Shown here piece by piece: positions 24,011-33,327 of a stretch of 64,000 nt of DNA. The stretch is from positions 62,001-126,000 of the forward strand of contig JAEYUQ010000007.1 of NCBI GenBank assembly GCA_023432405.1. The letters run 5' to 3'. Each line of letters starts with the position of its first letter. The stretch's first letter is position 1. The position numbers and the translations under genes are program-made. The DNA comes from Actinomycetes bacterium (GTDB lineage Bacteria > Actinomycetota > Actinomycetes > Mycobacteriales > Mycobacteriaceae). The notes under the pieces were generated by a model. It was not told where the DNA came from and searched no databases. It saw only the letters and a list, made by a program, of their open reading frames with translations.

Positions 24011-24673
24011 GTGAACATCACGGACATCATGGATGCAGAGGCCCTCCTTCAGAGCTTTGGCCCGTGGGTGTTAGTAGGTCTCGCCGTTGTTGTCTTCATT
24101 GAGTCCGGCGTTCTGTTTCCCTTCCTTCCAGGCGATTCACTTTTAGTAACGGCCGCTATTTTGCGTGAGCCACTCAACATCACCGTTTGGCAGATTCTCC
24201 TCATCGCAAGCCTGGCCGCCGTTGCTGGGGACCAGGTGGGTTTCTGGTTAGGGAATCGCTTCGGGCGACGTCTCTTTAAACCAAACGCCAAAGTACTTAA
24301 GGTTGAGCACCTAGAAGAAGCAGAGGCGTTCTTCGAAAAGTACGGCGCGGTGTCCCTTGTGCTCGGGCGTTTTGTACCCATTGTCCGCACTTACATTCCC
24401 TTCGCGGCGGGAACCGCCAATATGTATTACCGCCACTTTGTCACCTGGAACGTCCTAGGCGCTATCTGCTGGGTTTTCCTCATGACCTTTGTGGGGTATT
24501 TCCTCGGCGGTATTCCCTTCGTGGCCAACAACATTGACGTCATTGCCATCATCATCATTCTGATCTCTGTAATGCCCATGGTCATTGCATATTTCAACAA
24601 ACGTCGAAAGGCTACTAAAGCTCAAAGTCCATCAGTAGAGGATTCTTCGGAAGAGGAGCTTTCTGCTCAGTAA
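24011..24673 (+). CDS. DedA-family membrane protein
   Basis: The 220-residue integral membrane protein has the DedA/SNARE-associated pattern. FIESGVLFPFLPGDSLLVTA at about 30-50 is followed by GDQVGFWLGNRFGRRLF and the conserved RFVPIVRTYIPFAAGTANM re-entrant loop with its arginines. Four to five membrane helices are visible. DedA proteins are thought to flip undecaprenyl phosphate or other lipids and support membrane potential. The GTG start at 24011 has GAGGA upstream. The C-terminus is a short charged tail. Confidence 0.92.
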   Translation: MNITDIMDAEALLQSFGPWVLVGLAVVVFIESGVLFPFLPGDSLLVTAAILREPLNITVWQILLIASLAAVAGDQVGFWLGNRFGRRLFKPNAKVLKVEHLEEAEAFFEKYGAVSLVLGRFVPIVRTYIPFAAGTANMYYRHFVTWNVLGAICWVFLMTFVGYFLGGIPFVANNIDVIAIIIILISVMPMVIAYFNKRRKATKAQSPSVEDSSEEELSAQ

Positions 24674-24746
24674 GGTCTGGAATGAGTCACCTCGCTGGTA
24701 TCGGCAAGGTGCCTCAACCTGATCTTTAACGGGTACTCTATGGGCT

Positions 24747-25169
24747 ATGGATAGACCGGCGGTAAGAGATGGGGCTCTGCTGATTTTCCGTGCCTTCCTA
24801 GGAATTATCCTGGTGGCGCACGGATGGCAGAAGCTGGTCATAGTGGGTACGCAACAATCAGCCCAGCAGTTTGCTTCGTGGGGAGTGCCCCAACCAACAA
24901 TCTCAGTGTGGATTTCCTCCATTGTGGAGCTTGTGGGTGGAGCTATGTTGGTTCTTGGTTTTCTTACCAGTCTGGCTGCTGGAATTACTATTCTCCTTCT
25001 TGCAGCTGCCATCTACTTTGTCCATCTCAACCAGGGGTTAGATCCCACATCTTCCCTTCTGACCCTGGGTACTATCGAATTCCCCCTTCTCCTTCTCCTA
25101 GGTCTCGGGATTATTATCGTTTTCGGCCCAGGCAGGGCAAGCATAGACGGGGTGCTTACCAGTGATTGA
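24747..25169 (+). CDS. DoxX-family membrane protein
   Basis: The 140-residue protein has four helices. It starts with the DoxX core FRAFLGIILVAHGWQKL and continues with ASWGVPQPTISVWISSIVEL, VGGAMLVLGFLTSLAAGI and a final helix LLLLLGLGIIIVFG. In mycobacteria DoxX partners with thiosulfate/superoxide-linked proteins, but no such partner is here. The stop overlaps the following zinc-finger gene by 8 bases, so the two are coupled and perhaps interact. Confidence 0.88.
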   Translation: MDRPAVRDGALLIFRAFLGIILVAHGWQKLVIVGTQQSAQQFASWGVPQPTISVWISSIVELVGGAMLVLGFLTSLAAGITILLLAAAIYFVHLNQGLDPTSSLLTLGTIEFPLLLLLGLGIIIVFGPGRASIDGVLTSD

Positions 25170-25854
25170 TCACTCTCAGATTCGTTCAGCACTCTCAGCC
25201 AGAATTGACGGCGAGCCTCCCGGACTTCCCGATGATGTTATAGACGCTCACTTGTTAGGTTGCGAGAAGTGCCGCAGCTTCTACGAGCAAGCTGTCCTCA
25301 TGAAGGATATGTTGGGGCGCTCTCAGCCCCGCGTTTCTGCACAATCTCCTGATTTAACCGATCTCATCATCGCTGGTGTGGAGCCTGAGTTTCGGCGCCA
25401 GGCTGCCCGTCAAGCCTTATGGTCAGCTATTTTTCGGGTGCTCATTGGTGTTCTCGGTGTCTGCTACCTGGGCTGGGGAATAGTGATGCTGGCACAGTCC
25501 TCATCCCTTGTCGACGTCCCCTCGGATACGGATGTGGTTATCTCTGACCCGCGGCTGTCCACCTATCTCATTGAAGCGGCAGCCTTCCGTTTTGCCCTCG
25601 CTGCTGCGCTTTTCTTTGCGGCGTGGTTACCTCGGCTTGTGATAGGGATTCTCCCTCTTGTTGGTTCCCTGTGGATGTTTACTTTCGGCTTTACAGTGCG
25701 CTTCTTTATTACAGGCTCTGCAACATCTGCTCAGACCGCACATGTAATCCTCCTCTTTATCACCGTGGTGGTGCTTTTCGTGTCGTGGCTGAGTAATTAC
25801 GGCCTGAACGATCTCCGGAGCACGTGGAGAAAACTGTCAGCCTCACCGTTTTGA
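25162..25854 (+). CDS. Zinc-finger (zf-HC2-like) membrane protein, anti-sigma-like
   Basis: The 230-residue protein begins with a putative anti-sigma zinc-binding domain (residues about 6-50) containing HLLGCEKC, the HxxxCxxC signature of ZAS/zf-HC2 domains. Four hydrophobic segments follow from about residue 95 (VLIGVLGVCYLGWGIVML, FALAAALFFAAWLP, LVIGILPLVGSLWMFTF and VILLFITVVVLFVSWL). Classical anti-sigma factors have one helix and lie next to a sigma gene; neither holds here. A regulatory link is therefore speculative. The start overlaps the DoxX gene by 8 bases, which suggests a functional pair. Confidence 0.8.
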   Translation: MIDHSQIRSALSARIDGEPPGLPDDVIDAHLLGCEKCRSFYEQAVLMKDMLGRSQPRVSAQSPDLTDLIIAGVEPEFRRQAARQALWSAIFRVLIGVLGVCYLGWGIVMLAQSSSLVDVPSDTDVVISDPRLSTYLIEAAAFRFALAAALFFAAWLPRLVIGILPLVGSLWMFTFGFTVRFFITGSATSAQTAHVILLFITVVVLFVSWLSNYGLNDLRSTWRKLSASPF

Positions 25855-25886
25855 TGTTTCAGCACGATTGAGGTTTCCTGGGACCT

Positions 25887-27557
25887 CTAGATCCATGAGC
25901 GCAGCCACATGAGGCTGTTGTAGTAGGTATCGGGGATGGGAATCCCGTAGAGAATGGGAAGCCAATACAGGAACGCGAGAATAACAAGTGCCATGTAGAT
26001 GATTACTCCCACAGTTCCCGCAGAAAGGCCTACGTCTCCTGAGGGACTGTCTGTTTTTCTCGCCCCAAAGAAGATGAGGGAACCTCTGTTGAAAAGTTGG
26101 CCCAGCGTCAGAGCTATCAGAAGGATTGTGAAAGGAACAAGGGGAACAGCATAGAAGAAATACATCTGCCGGTCATAGGCAGCAACCCAGGGCAGGAATC
26201 CCGCCGCGAAACCCACCACAGGAATGAGGAATTGAGATTCATGGCGGATGATGAGAGACCACAATGCCCAGATAAGTACCGGAATAGTCAGCCACCAGAT
26301 AATCGGCGTCCCGAAGAGATAAATCATGCTGCGACACTGCTGTCCGCCCCAACAGCTCATATCGGTGTTGGAGTAGTACAACACTGGACGTGTAGCGCCC
26401 AACCATGCCCAGGGTTTTGATTCCCACGGGTGAATATGGCCCGAAGAGGTGGTTAAGGAACTATGGAATTCCAAAACTGACTGATGGTAGTAGAAGAAGC
26501 CTGCCAGGGATTCGGGAAGTTTTTGTAGCCAAGGGTGAGCATCGAGCGTGCCGTCCGCCAGAGCGTGACGGTACACCGATGTTTCTGAAGCAAACCAGGC
26601 TCGCCAGCTCCAGATGTAGAGCGCCACAGGAAGAATAACAATAGAGCAAAATGCCGGTACAGCGTCTCTGAGAATAGCGCCAGAAAACCACCAGCGGACC
26701 CCATAACGGCGTCGCAAAGCCATATCCATAGCCACGCTAAGAACCCCAAAGAACGCCATGTAGTAAAGCCCGGACCACTTCACCGAAAGAGCACAGCCCA
26801 AAGCCAGACCCGCGCAGAAACGCCACCAGCGGAAACCCAGGCGCGGCCCGTAGCCGGAGGAATACTGCGGATCTTTCAACAAGCCCCTGATGAAAGCAGT
26901 GTGAAGACGATGGTGAACCTGTTGATAATCAGCCACCAGCGCCCAGGCTGCCATCACGATGAACAGCGTCTGGAAAATGTCAAGCATTCCAAAACGTGAG
27001 GCAATGAGAAGAACGCCGTCGCACAGGGAAATAACACCAGCGCAGGTAGCCACCCTCCAGCTTCCGCTGAGGCGCCGAGCGATGTTCATGATGAAAAGAA
27101 TGGTGACGGTGCCCACGAGGCCGGGCATCAGGCGCCAGCCCAGGGGAGAATACCCAAAGAGTGCTTCGCCCAGGGACAGCATTTGCTTGGCAAGAGGGGG
27201 ATGAACTACCAGACCATAACCGGGGTTGAGCTCAATGCCACCCAGAATAGGGTTCATCCAGCTGGCTAGCATATCGAAAGCCTGGGGCACATAGTGCTTT
27301 TCATCAAAAACTGGTGTGCCTGCCGGAGCTGCCATTGTGATGCCAGCAAAACGAGTTATCACAGACAGAATGGCAACGGCCACCGTGGAAAGCGTGTCTG
27401 CTCGTGACCAGGGCACTCGCTGAGGTGCAGTGGGTTCTGGACGGCGTACACGCGGACGGTACGCACGCTGCTTCGGACGAGAACCAGCACGCCGCTGCGG
27501 GGGAGTGGACTGCTGCGGTGCTGTATCCGAGTTTTGGATCACTGAGGTGGAGCTCAC
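25887..27557 (-). CDS. pmt: Protein O-mannosyltransferase Pmt
   Basis: Pmt transfers mannose from polyprenyl-phosphomannose to Ser/Thr of exported proteins at the membrane. The core has multiple helices with the catalytic acidic motif in VFDEKHYVPQAFDML, the WRLMPGLVGT and SRFGMLDIFQTLF segments, and a C-terminal YDRQMYFFYAVPLVPF block typical of GT39. I place the start at GTG 27557, giving 556 residues close to the usual 520; the frame stays open to 27770 but would overlap rsmI. A Pro/Arg/Gln-rich cytoplasmic tail precedes the first helix. It is divergent from rsmI, as in M. tuberculosis Rv1002c/Rv1003. Confidence 0.92.
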   Translation of the reverse strand: MSSTSVIQNSDTAPQQSTPPQRRAGSRPKQRAYRPRVRRPEPTAPQRVPWSRADTLSTVAVAILSVITRFAGITMAAPAGTPVFDEKHYVPQAFDMLASWMNPILGGIELNPGYGLVVHPPLAKQMLSLGEALFGYSPLGWRLMPGLVGTVTILFIMNIARRLSGSWRVATCAGVISLCDGVLLIASRFGMLDIFQTLFIVMAAWALVADYQQVHHRLHTAFIRGLLKDPQYSSGYGPRLGFRWWRFCAGLALGCALSVKWSGLYYMAFFGVLSVAMDMALRRRYGVRWWFSGAILRDAVPAFCSIVILPVALYIWSWRAWFASETSVYRHALADGTLDAHPWLQKLPESLAGFFYYHQSVLEFHSSLTTSSGHIHPWESKPWAWLGATRPVLYYSNTDMSCWGGQQCRSMIYLFGTPIIWWLTIPVLIWALWSLIIRHESQFLIPVVGFAAGFLPWVAAYDRQMYFFYAVPLVPFTILLIALTLGQLFNRGSLIFFGARKTDSPSGDVGLSAGTVGVIIYMALVILAFLYWLPILYGIPIPDTYYNSLMWLRSWI

Positions 27558-27591
27558 CCGAAAGAGTTTACAAGTGTGACAAAGTGAGACC

Positions 27592-28437
27592 ATGACTGAA
27601 TTTCCCAGACATGGCGTTATTGTGGCGGCAACCCCCCTTGGCAATATCCAGGACGCCTCACCACGCCTCTGTGAGGCACTTCGGAAGGCGGACATTATTG
27701 CTGCTGAGGATACGCGCCGCACTCGTGCTCTCTGCTCGGCGCTTGCTGTGGAGCCCCAGGGGAAGATCATTTCAAACTTTGATCACAATGAGGATTCCCG
27801 TGTGGAATTCCTTCTCGACGCCGCTCGAACAGGCACAGTACTGATTGTCACGGATGCAGGAATGCCATTGGTGTCCGATCCTGGGCATTCCCTGGTAGCT
27901 GCAGCCCATGATGCTGAGGTACCAGTGACCTGTGTGCCTGGCCCTTCAGCCGTGACCACAGCACTGGCTCTTTCTGGGCTCAACGTAGGGCGTTTTGCCT
28001 TCGATGGCTTTGCACCCAGGAAGAGTGGCCCGCGGCGTCGCTGGTTAGAGTCCCTGGCAACAGAGAGCAGGGCGGTGTGTTTTTTCGAGTCCCCGCACCG
28101 CCTGGAGGAGACTCTGCTGTGTGCTATTGAGGTGCTGGGGGAGAATCGTCGTGCCGCTGTGTGCCGAGAGATGACAAAAACCTATGAGGAGACAGTTCGG
28201 GGAACCTTGGGAGAGCTTGCTCAGTGGGCTGCAGCAGGAGTCAAAGGTGAGGTAAGCGTCGTGCTGGAAGGTGCTTCTTCCAGTGAGATTCCCGTGGACC
28301 TGGAGGGGCTTCTAACTGAAGTGGAACGCCGCGTGGAGGCGGGGGAGCGGTTGAAAACAGTGACCAAATTACTCAGTAAAACTGTGGGAATCAGCGCCCA
28401 TGAGCTTTACGACGCCGCTCTTGAACGCCGATCCTGA
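27592..28437 (+). CDS. rsmI: 16S rRNA (cytidine-2'-O)-methyltransferase RsmI
   Basis: RsmI methylates C1402 of 16S rRNA in the decoding centre. The 281-residue SAM-dependent tetrapyrrole-methylase-fold protein has VIVAATPLGNIQDASPRL, the AAEDTRRTRALC and TDAGMPLVSDPG loops, VTCVPGPSAVTTALALSG and FFESPHRLEETL, all RsmI landmarks. Only 34 bases separate its start from the assumed divergent pmt start. It precedes metG by 68 bases, the conserved mycobacterial order. Confidence 0.95.
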   Translation: MTEFPRHGVIVAATPLGNIQDASPRLCEALRKADIIAAEDTRRTRALCSALAVEPQGKIISNFDHNEDSRVEFLLDAARTGTVLIVTDAGMPLVSDPGHSLVAAAHDAEVPVTCVPGPSAVTTALALSGLNVGRFAFDGFAPRKSGPRRRWLESLATESRAVCFFESPHRLEETLLCAIEVLGENRRAAVCREMTKTYEETVRGTLGELAQWAAAGVKGEVSVVLEGASSSEIPVDLEGLLTEVERRVEAGERLKTVTKLLSKTVGISAHELYDAALERRS

Positions 28438-28505
28438 GCCTTATGGGGTGGCCGGACTGGATGTGGTGAGTGGGGCTGAGACCTTGATGGAATAGAGTTG
28501 TCAGC

Positions 28506-30341
28506 ATGACCAAAACCATTCTTGTTTCCGTTGCCTGGCCATACGCGAACGGTCCTCGCCATATTGGGCACGTTGCGGGCTTTGGTGTTCCCAGTGATGT
28601 GTTTGCCCGGTTCCAGCGAATGCAGGGAAACAAGGTGCTCATGGTGTCTGGTACCGATGAACATGGCACACCTCTGCTTGTACAGGCGGATAAAGAGGGT
28701 GTGACCGTCAAGGAGTTGGCGGATCGCTACAACCGGCAGATTGTCGAGGATCTGGCAGGCTTGGGTTTGACCTACGACCTGTTCACACGCACCACCACCC
28801 GGAACCACTATGCCGTGGTTCAAGAGTTGTTCACAGGTCTGTATGAGAACGGCTACATGGTGAAAAAGACCACCTTTGGGGCTTTTTCGCCGTCCACCGG
28901 GCGCACCTTGCCGGATCGTTACATTGAGGGCACATGCCCCATCTGCGGAGCTGAGGGGGCCCGGGGAGACCAGTGCGATAACTGCGGGAACCAGCTTGAC
29001 CCCGTGGACTTAATCAAGCCCGTCTCCAAGATTAACGGTGAAACCCCGGAGTTCCGAGAAACTGAGCATTTCATGTTGGACTTGCCTGCTCTGGCTTCTG
29101 CGTTGGGGGAGTATCTCAAAGATCGTAAACAGTGGCGTCCCAATGTGTTGAAGTTTGCCCTCAATCTCTTAGAGGATCTCAAACCGAGAGCTATGAGTAG
29201 GGACATTGACTGGGGAGTTCCCATTCCGGTGGAGGGATGGCAGGACAACGACGCCAAGAAACTCTACGTGTGGTTTGACGCGGTGATTGGTTATCTGTCT
29301 GCCTCTGTTGAGTGGGCCATCCGCTCCGGGAATCCCGAGGCGTGGCGTGAATGGTGGAACAACCCGGAGGCCGAATCTTATTACTTCATGGGGAAAGACA
29401 ACATCACCTTCCATGCCCAAATTTGGCCAGCTGAGCTGCTGGGATACATGGGTAGGGGAGAGAAGGGGGGCAGCCTGCACCACTATGGCGAACTGAATCT
29501 TCCCACGGAGATTGTCTCCTCTGAGTTCTTAACGATGTCTGGCTCCAAGTTCTCCTCCTCCAAGGGGATTGTGATTTATGTGAAGGATTTTCTGCGGGAG
29601 TTCGGCCCTGATCCTTTGCGCTATTTCATCGCAGTGGCAGGCCCTGAGTCCACCGATACGGATTTCACCTGGGATGAGTTTGTGCGCAGGGTGAACAACG
29701 AGTTGGCAAATGGCTGGGGGAACCTCGTGAACCGCACCGTCTCTATGGCCTATAAGAATTTTGGAGAGGTTCCGCAACCAGGGGAACTGACGGAGGCCGA
29801 TAAGAAACTACTCAACCTGGCAGAAAAGACCTTTGATGTTGTGGCTGAGAACCTGGCTGCGTCCAAATTCCGCAATGGCATTACCTCTGTGATGCATGTA
29901 GTGGGGAAGGCCAATGCCTATATCGCTGACCAAGAGCCCTGGAAACTTGCCAAAGATGAATCCCAGCGGGAGCGCTTAGCCACAGTCCTGTGGACAGCGC
30001 TTCAGGTGGTCAGTGACTGCAATGTGATGCTGACTCCTTATCTGCCACACATTGCCCAGCAGGTTCATGAAACTCTGGGACGTTTGGGTGTTTGGGCTGC
30101 AGAACCTGAGATTCATGAGGTTGTGGATGATCTCCCGGTTCATCTGGTGGGTCATGGGCTGCCGGAGGAAGGTCAGAAATATCCGGTAATCACTGGAGAC
30201 TATGACGCCCAGCAAGCAGTGTGGCGGCGTATCCCTATGGAGCCTGGTACTCCATTGGACAAGCCCAAACCACTGATTCAGAAACTGGATCCGAAGCTGG
30301 CTGAGACTGGACCTGAGTGGGCGCCGGTGGTGTCGGACTAA
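28506..30341 (+). CDS. metG: Methionyl-tRNA synthetase
   Basis: The 611-residue class I enzyme charges tRNA-Met. HIGH is at residues 19-22. The connective domain has zinc-knuckle cysteines (CPICGAEG and CDNCGNQ). The KMSKS loop appears as KFSSS at 348-352. The anticodon-binding helical domain ends near ANAYIADQEPWKL, and no C-terminal EMAP/dimer domain is present. The zinc-containing form with length about 610 resembles corynebacterial MetS rather than the shorter mycobacterial enzyme. The gene is followed by tatD 9 bases later. Confidence 0.96.
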   Translation: MTKTILVSVAWPYANGPRHIGHVAGFGVPSDVFARFQRMQGNKVLMVSGTDEHGTPLLVQADKEGVTVKELADRYNRQIVEDLAGLGLTYDLFTRTTTRNHYAVVQELFTGLYENGYMVKKTTFGAFSPSTGRTLPDRYIEGTCPICGAEGARGDQCDNCGNQLDPVDLIKPVSKINGETPEFRETEHFMLDLPALASALGEYLKDRKQWRPNVLKFALNLLEDLKPRAMSRDIDWGVPIPVEGWQDNDAKKLYVWFDAVIGYLSASVEWAIRSGNPEAWREWWNNPEAESYYFMGKDNITFHAQIWPAELLGYMGRGEKGGSLHHYGELNLPTEIVSSEFLTMSGSKFSSSKGIVIYVKDFLREFGPDPLRYFIAVAGPESTDTDFTWDEFVRRVNNELANGWGNLVNRTVSMAYKNFGEVPQPGELTEADKKLLNLAEKTFDVVAENLAASKFRNGITSVMHVVGKANAYIADQEPWKLAKDESQRERLATVLWTALQVVSDCNVMLTPYLPHIAQQVHETLGRLGVWAAEPEIHEVVDDLPVHLVGHGLPEEGQKYPVITGDYDAQQAVWRRIPMEPGTPLDKPKPLIQKLDPKLAETGPEWAPVVSD

Positions 30342-30350
30342 AAGGGGTGC

Positions 30351-31205
30351 ATGAGCATGGCTACACAGAAACACAGACCCACACCGCAACCAGCTGATCC
30401 TCTCCCAGGATTGGTGGATGCTCACACCCATTTGCAGGGAATCTCGAGGAAGGGTGGGGGAACCTACTCCGAGATTCTGCGCCGGGCTGTAGAGGCAGGT
30501 GTGGAGAAGATGTGCACTGTTGGTGATGACCTTCAAGAATCCCAGGATGCCGTGCTTGCTGCTCAGCAGGATTCCCGCGTGTATGCAGCTGTGGCGGTTC
30601 ATCCAGTTAATGCCAACCAGTTAGATGCTCACACTCGCCAGGAGATCACAGCATTGGCGCAGGATTCTCGAGTGGTGGCCATTGGGGAAACCGGCTTGGA
30701 TTTGTACTGGATAGAGCATGAACCAGAGACCACAGCTCCTCTTGACGTGCAGGAAGAATCCTTGCGCTGGCATATCAATCTGGCTGTAGCCACCGGCAAA
30801 GCCCTGATGATCCACAACCGGGACGCAGATGGTGACCTGTTGCGGATTCTGGCTGATAGTCCCACCCCCGAACACACGATTCTGCACTGCTTTTCCTCTC
30901 CCCTGGAGGTGGCGGAGGAAGCCTTGTCTCGGGGATATATTCTGAGCTTTGCGGGCAATGTCACCTTCAAACGCAATGATTATCTGCGTGAAGCAGCTCG
31001 CCTTGCTCCTGCGGGACAGATTCTCATTGAAACCGATGCTCCGTACATGACCCCAGAACCGTATAGGGGTACACGAAATGAACCAGCGCTCATTGGGCAC
31101 ACTGCGCTCTGTGTAGCGCAGGCACGTGGCCAGGACCCCTGGGATTTTGTGAATGAGATCAACAGCACCTTTGATGAGGTGTACGGACTCAATAGAATCT
31201 CTTGA
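30351..31205 (+). CDS. tatD: TatD-family metal-dependent deoxyribonuclease
   Basis: The 284-residue TIM-barrel hydrolase has metal-binding HxH in VDAHTHLQG, Glu in AIGETGLDLYW, His residues in MIHNRDADGDLL and LHCFSSPLEVA, and the final acid in LIETDAPYMTPEPYRG. TatD enzymes remove nucleotides from damaged or single-stranded DNA. It lies between metG and rpfB, a conserved neighbourhood. Start ATG 30351 has AGGGG just upstream. Confidence 0.93.
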   Translation: MSMATQKHRPTPQPADPLPGLVDAHTHLQGISRKGGGTYSEILRRAVEAGVEKMCTVGDDLQESQDAVLAAQQDSRVYAAVAVHPVNANQLDAHTRQEITALAQDSRVVAIGETGLDLYWIEHEPETTAPLDVQEESLRWHINLAVATGKALMIHNRDADGDLLRILADSPTPEHTILHCFSSPLEVAEEALSRGYILSFAGNVTFKRNDYLREAARLAPAGQILIETDAPYMTPEPYRGTRNEPALIGHTALCVAQARGQDPWDFVNEINSTFDEVYGLNRIS

Positions 31206-31260
31206 TTTCTCTGTGGTAGAAAAGTCCCCAAGGGCATCTGTAGTGAAAGCGAGCTGAAGC

Positions 31261-32388
31261 ATGGGCACTCGGGGCAAGCACAGCAGTACGAACCAAAAGC
31301 CGATGAGGGCGGTTGCTGCCAGTGTGGCGGTGTCTGTGGCAGCAGCCGGAGGTGTTGTGACACATAGCGCCAGAGATGTGGTGGTTGCTGTGGATAACAC
31401 CCGCATCCAGCTTGCTACCCATTCGGTGAAAGTTGACAAGGTGCTGGCTGAAGCCGGAGTTGATGTGGATTCCACTGATGTGGTGCTGCCCGGTCTTAAC
31501 AGCGCTGTTCCCGATAATGCGGTCATTTCGGTGCGGACTGTTAAACCCGTTGAGCTCATTGTGGATGGTGTCTCCCGCCGATTGTCCACCACGGAGATTA
31601 CCGTGGGTGGGTTATTAGACAAAGTGGGCACTATAGCCCCTGCAGCAGCGGTGTCTCTCAGGCGGGATACTCCGCTAACTAAAGAAGGAACCACCATTGT
31701 GGTGACTCAGCCTAAGCAGATCACCCTGAACGATGGCGGACGCCCAACCCATCTTGTTAGTGCTGCTCGTACTGTGGCTGATGTGTTGCGGGATCAGGGT
31801 CTTAGTCTGGGGGCCACGGATCGAGTGACTCCCGCTCTGGACACCCCTGTCACCGCTGATATGACCATTCTCATTGATCGGATTACCGTCACCACGAAGA
31901 AGCTCACTGAGCGCTTTGATCTGCCTGTGGAAGTCACCTATGATCCTGACGCCCCTGCCGGTGAAGAGACGGTGATTACTGAGGGAGTGGCAGGTGTCAA
32001 GGAGGTCACCTCCAAAACTCAGGTGGTCAATGGAAAGACCTTGGAGCCAGAGATTGTGGAAGAAAAGGTGCTCAATCCTGGCGTGGCTCGGGTGGTTTCA
32101 CGAGGGACCAAGGAAGACCCCGCCCAGGCAGCTGTCAGCGACGGCTCTGTGTGGGATCAGATTGCACAGTGTGAATCCGGTGGCAACTGGGCCATTGATA
32201 CTGGCAACGGATACTCAGGCGGGTTGCAGTTTTCCCCCTCCACGTGGGCTGCCTACGGTGGCACCGCCTATGCTCCTACAGCAAGTGGCGCTACCCGTGA
32301 GCAGCAGATTGCTGTGGCCCAAAGAGTTCAGGCTGCCCAAGGTTGGGGTGCTTGGCCTGCCTGTAGCGCACAGTTAGGTCTCGTCTAA
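31261..32388 (+). CDS. rpfB: Resuscitation-promoting factor RpfB
   Basis: RpfB is a secreted muralytic transglycosylase that promotes growth of dormant cells. The 375-residue protein has a signal/anchor segment (about 14-36, MRAVAASVAVSVAAAGGVV). Three DUF348 repeats follow at about 40-210. Next come a G5 domain (about 210-285, VTYDPDAPAGEETVITEG) and a C-terminal Rpf domain (about 298-375) with catalytic E305 in CESGGNW and the GGLQFSPSTWAAYGG block. Cysteines 304 and 369 probably form the conserved disulfide. Synteny with ksgA and ispE matches M. tuberculosis Rv1009-1011. Confidence 0.96.
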   Translation: MGTRGKHSSTNQKPMRAVAASVAVSVAAAGGVVTHSARDVVVAVDNTRIQLATHSVKVDKVLAEAGVDVDSTDVVLPGLNSAVPDNAVISVRTVKPVELIVDGVSRRLSTTEITVGGLLDKVGTIAPAAAVSLRRDTPLTKEGTTIVVTQPKQITLNDGGRPTHLVSAARTVADVLRDQGLSLGATDRVTPALDTPVTADMTILIDRITVTTKKLTERFDLPVEVTYDPDAPAGEETVITEGVAGVKEVTSKTQVVNGKTLEPEIVEEKVLNPGVARVVSRGTKEDPAQAAVSDGSVWDQIAQCESGGNWAIDTGNGYSGGLQFSPSTWAAYGGTAYAPTASGATREQQIAVAQRVQAAQGWGAWPACSAQLGLV

Positions 32389-32409
32389 GACGATTATCCT
32401 GGTGACGTG

Positions 32410-33327
32410 ATGTGTGACAACTCCCAGCACTCGGCCACAGAACCTGCACGGCCTTCCACAGTGAAACTTCTGGGGCCACAGGAGGTGCGCCAGCTTGCAG
32501 ATCGGGTCGGTATTGTGCCCACCAAGAAACTTGGGCAGAACTTCGTCCATGACCCCAACACTGTCCGGCGGATTGTTGCTGCTGCGCAGCTGACTCCCTC
32601 CGATCACGTCATGGAAGTAGGCCCTGGTTTAGGCTCACTGACCTTGGGGCTCGCTGAGGTGGTGTCTACCATTACCGCAGTAGAAATAGATTCTCGGCTG
32701 GCTAGCCTGCTGCCGCTCACCTGGGCTGATAGAGCTGCCGGACACACCGGACTGACTGTTCTTCATCGAGATGCCCTCACCGTCCGCCAGTCAGATTTTC
32801 CCTCTTTTCCCACTGCCCTTGTGGCTAATTTGCCCTACAACGTCTCGGTTCCTGTTCTCCTGCATATTCTTGCGGAGTTCCCCAGTATCAGCCGAGTGCT
32901 AGTCATGGTGCAGTCCGAAGTGGCAGACCGCCTTGCGGCTCACCCCGGTACCAAGATGTATGGAGTTCCTTCTGTTAAAGCCAGGTTCTATGGAACAGTG
33001 CGCCGTGCTGGCACAATAAGCCGTTCTGTGTTCTGGCCGGTACCCAATGTGGAGTCTGCTCTGGTTGGAATTGATAGATACACCGCTGCCCCCTGGCCTG
33101 TTACCGAGACTGCTCGTACAACACTGTTTCCCCTTATCGACGCCGCGTTTGCGCAGCGCCGTAAGACACTACGATCCGCATTGTCCGGGTACTACGGTGG
33201 AGGTCAACAAGCGGAAGCTGCCCTGCGTGCAGCTGGAATAGAACCACAGCTGCGTGGAGAGAAGCTGGGAATTGAGGAGTTTGTCCGTTTAGCAGGATTA
33301 CATCTCCAGGAGGAATCAGACCAATGA
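32410..33327 (+). CDS. ksgA: 16S rRNA dimethyladenosine transferase RsmA/KsgA
   Basis: KsgA dimethylates the two adenosines of helix 45 in 16S rRNA. The product has about 305 residues. Motifs are the KLGQNFVHDPNTVRRIV start, SAM motif VMEVGPGLGSLTLGL, acidic ITAVEIDSRLA, and catalytic VANLPYNVSVPVL. The C-terminal helical domain has AAFAQRRKTLRSAL. ATG 32410 is chosen over the GTG one codon before. The stop overlaps ispE by 4 bases. Confidence 0.95.
   Translation: MCDNSQHSATEPARPSTVKLLGPQEVRQLADRVGIVPTKKLGQNFVHDPNTVRRIVAAAQLTPSDHVMEVGPGLGSLTLGLAEVVSTITAVEIDSRLASLLPLTWADRAAGHTGLTVLHRDALTVRQSDFPSFPTALVANLPYNVSVPVLLHILAEFPSISRVLVMVQSEVADRLAAHPGTKMYGVPSVKARFYGTVRRAGTISRSVFWPVPNVESALVGIDRYTAAPWPVTETARTTLFPLIDAAFAQRRKTLRSALSGYYGGGQQAEAALRAAGIEPQLRGEKLGIEEFVRLAGLHLQEESDQ

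Noticed and set aside
24674..24720. Imperfect hairpin after dedA
   Set aside because: Mismatched stem and no T-run, so not called as a terminator.
25870..25887. GAGGT/ACCTC hairpin between the zinc-finger gene and pmt
   Set aside because: Five-pair stem without a T-run; too weak to call a terminator.
31206..31260. Riboswitch or attenuator upstream of rpfB
   Set aside because: The gap is only 55 bases and shows no stable hairpin or T-run; mycobacterial-type attenuation is not supported.
30621..31697. 358-codon open frame on the minus strand
   Set aside because: It is antisense to tatD and rpfB, both of which have clear motifs; the Ser/Thr-rich composition is that of a shadow frame.
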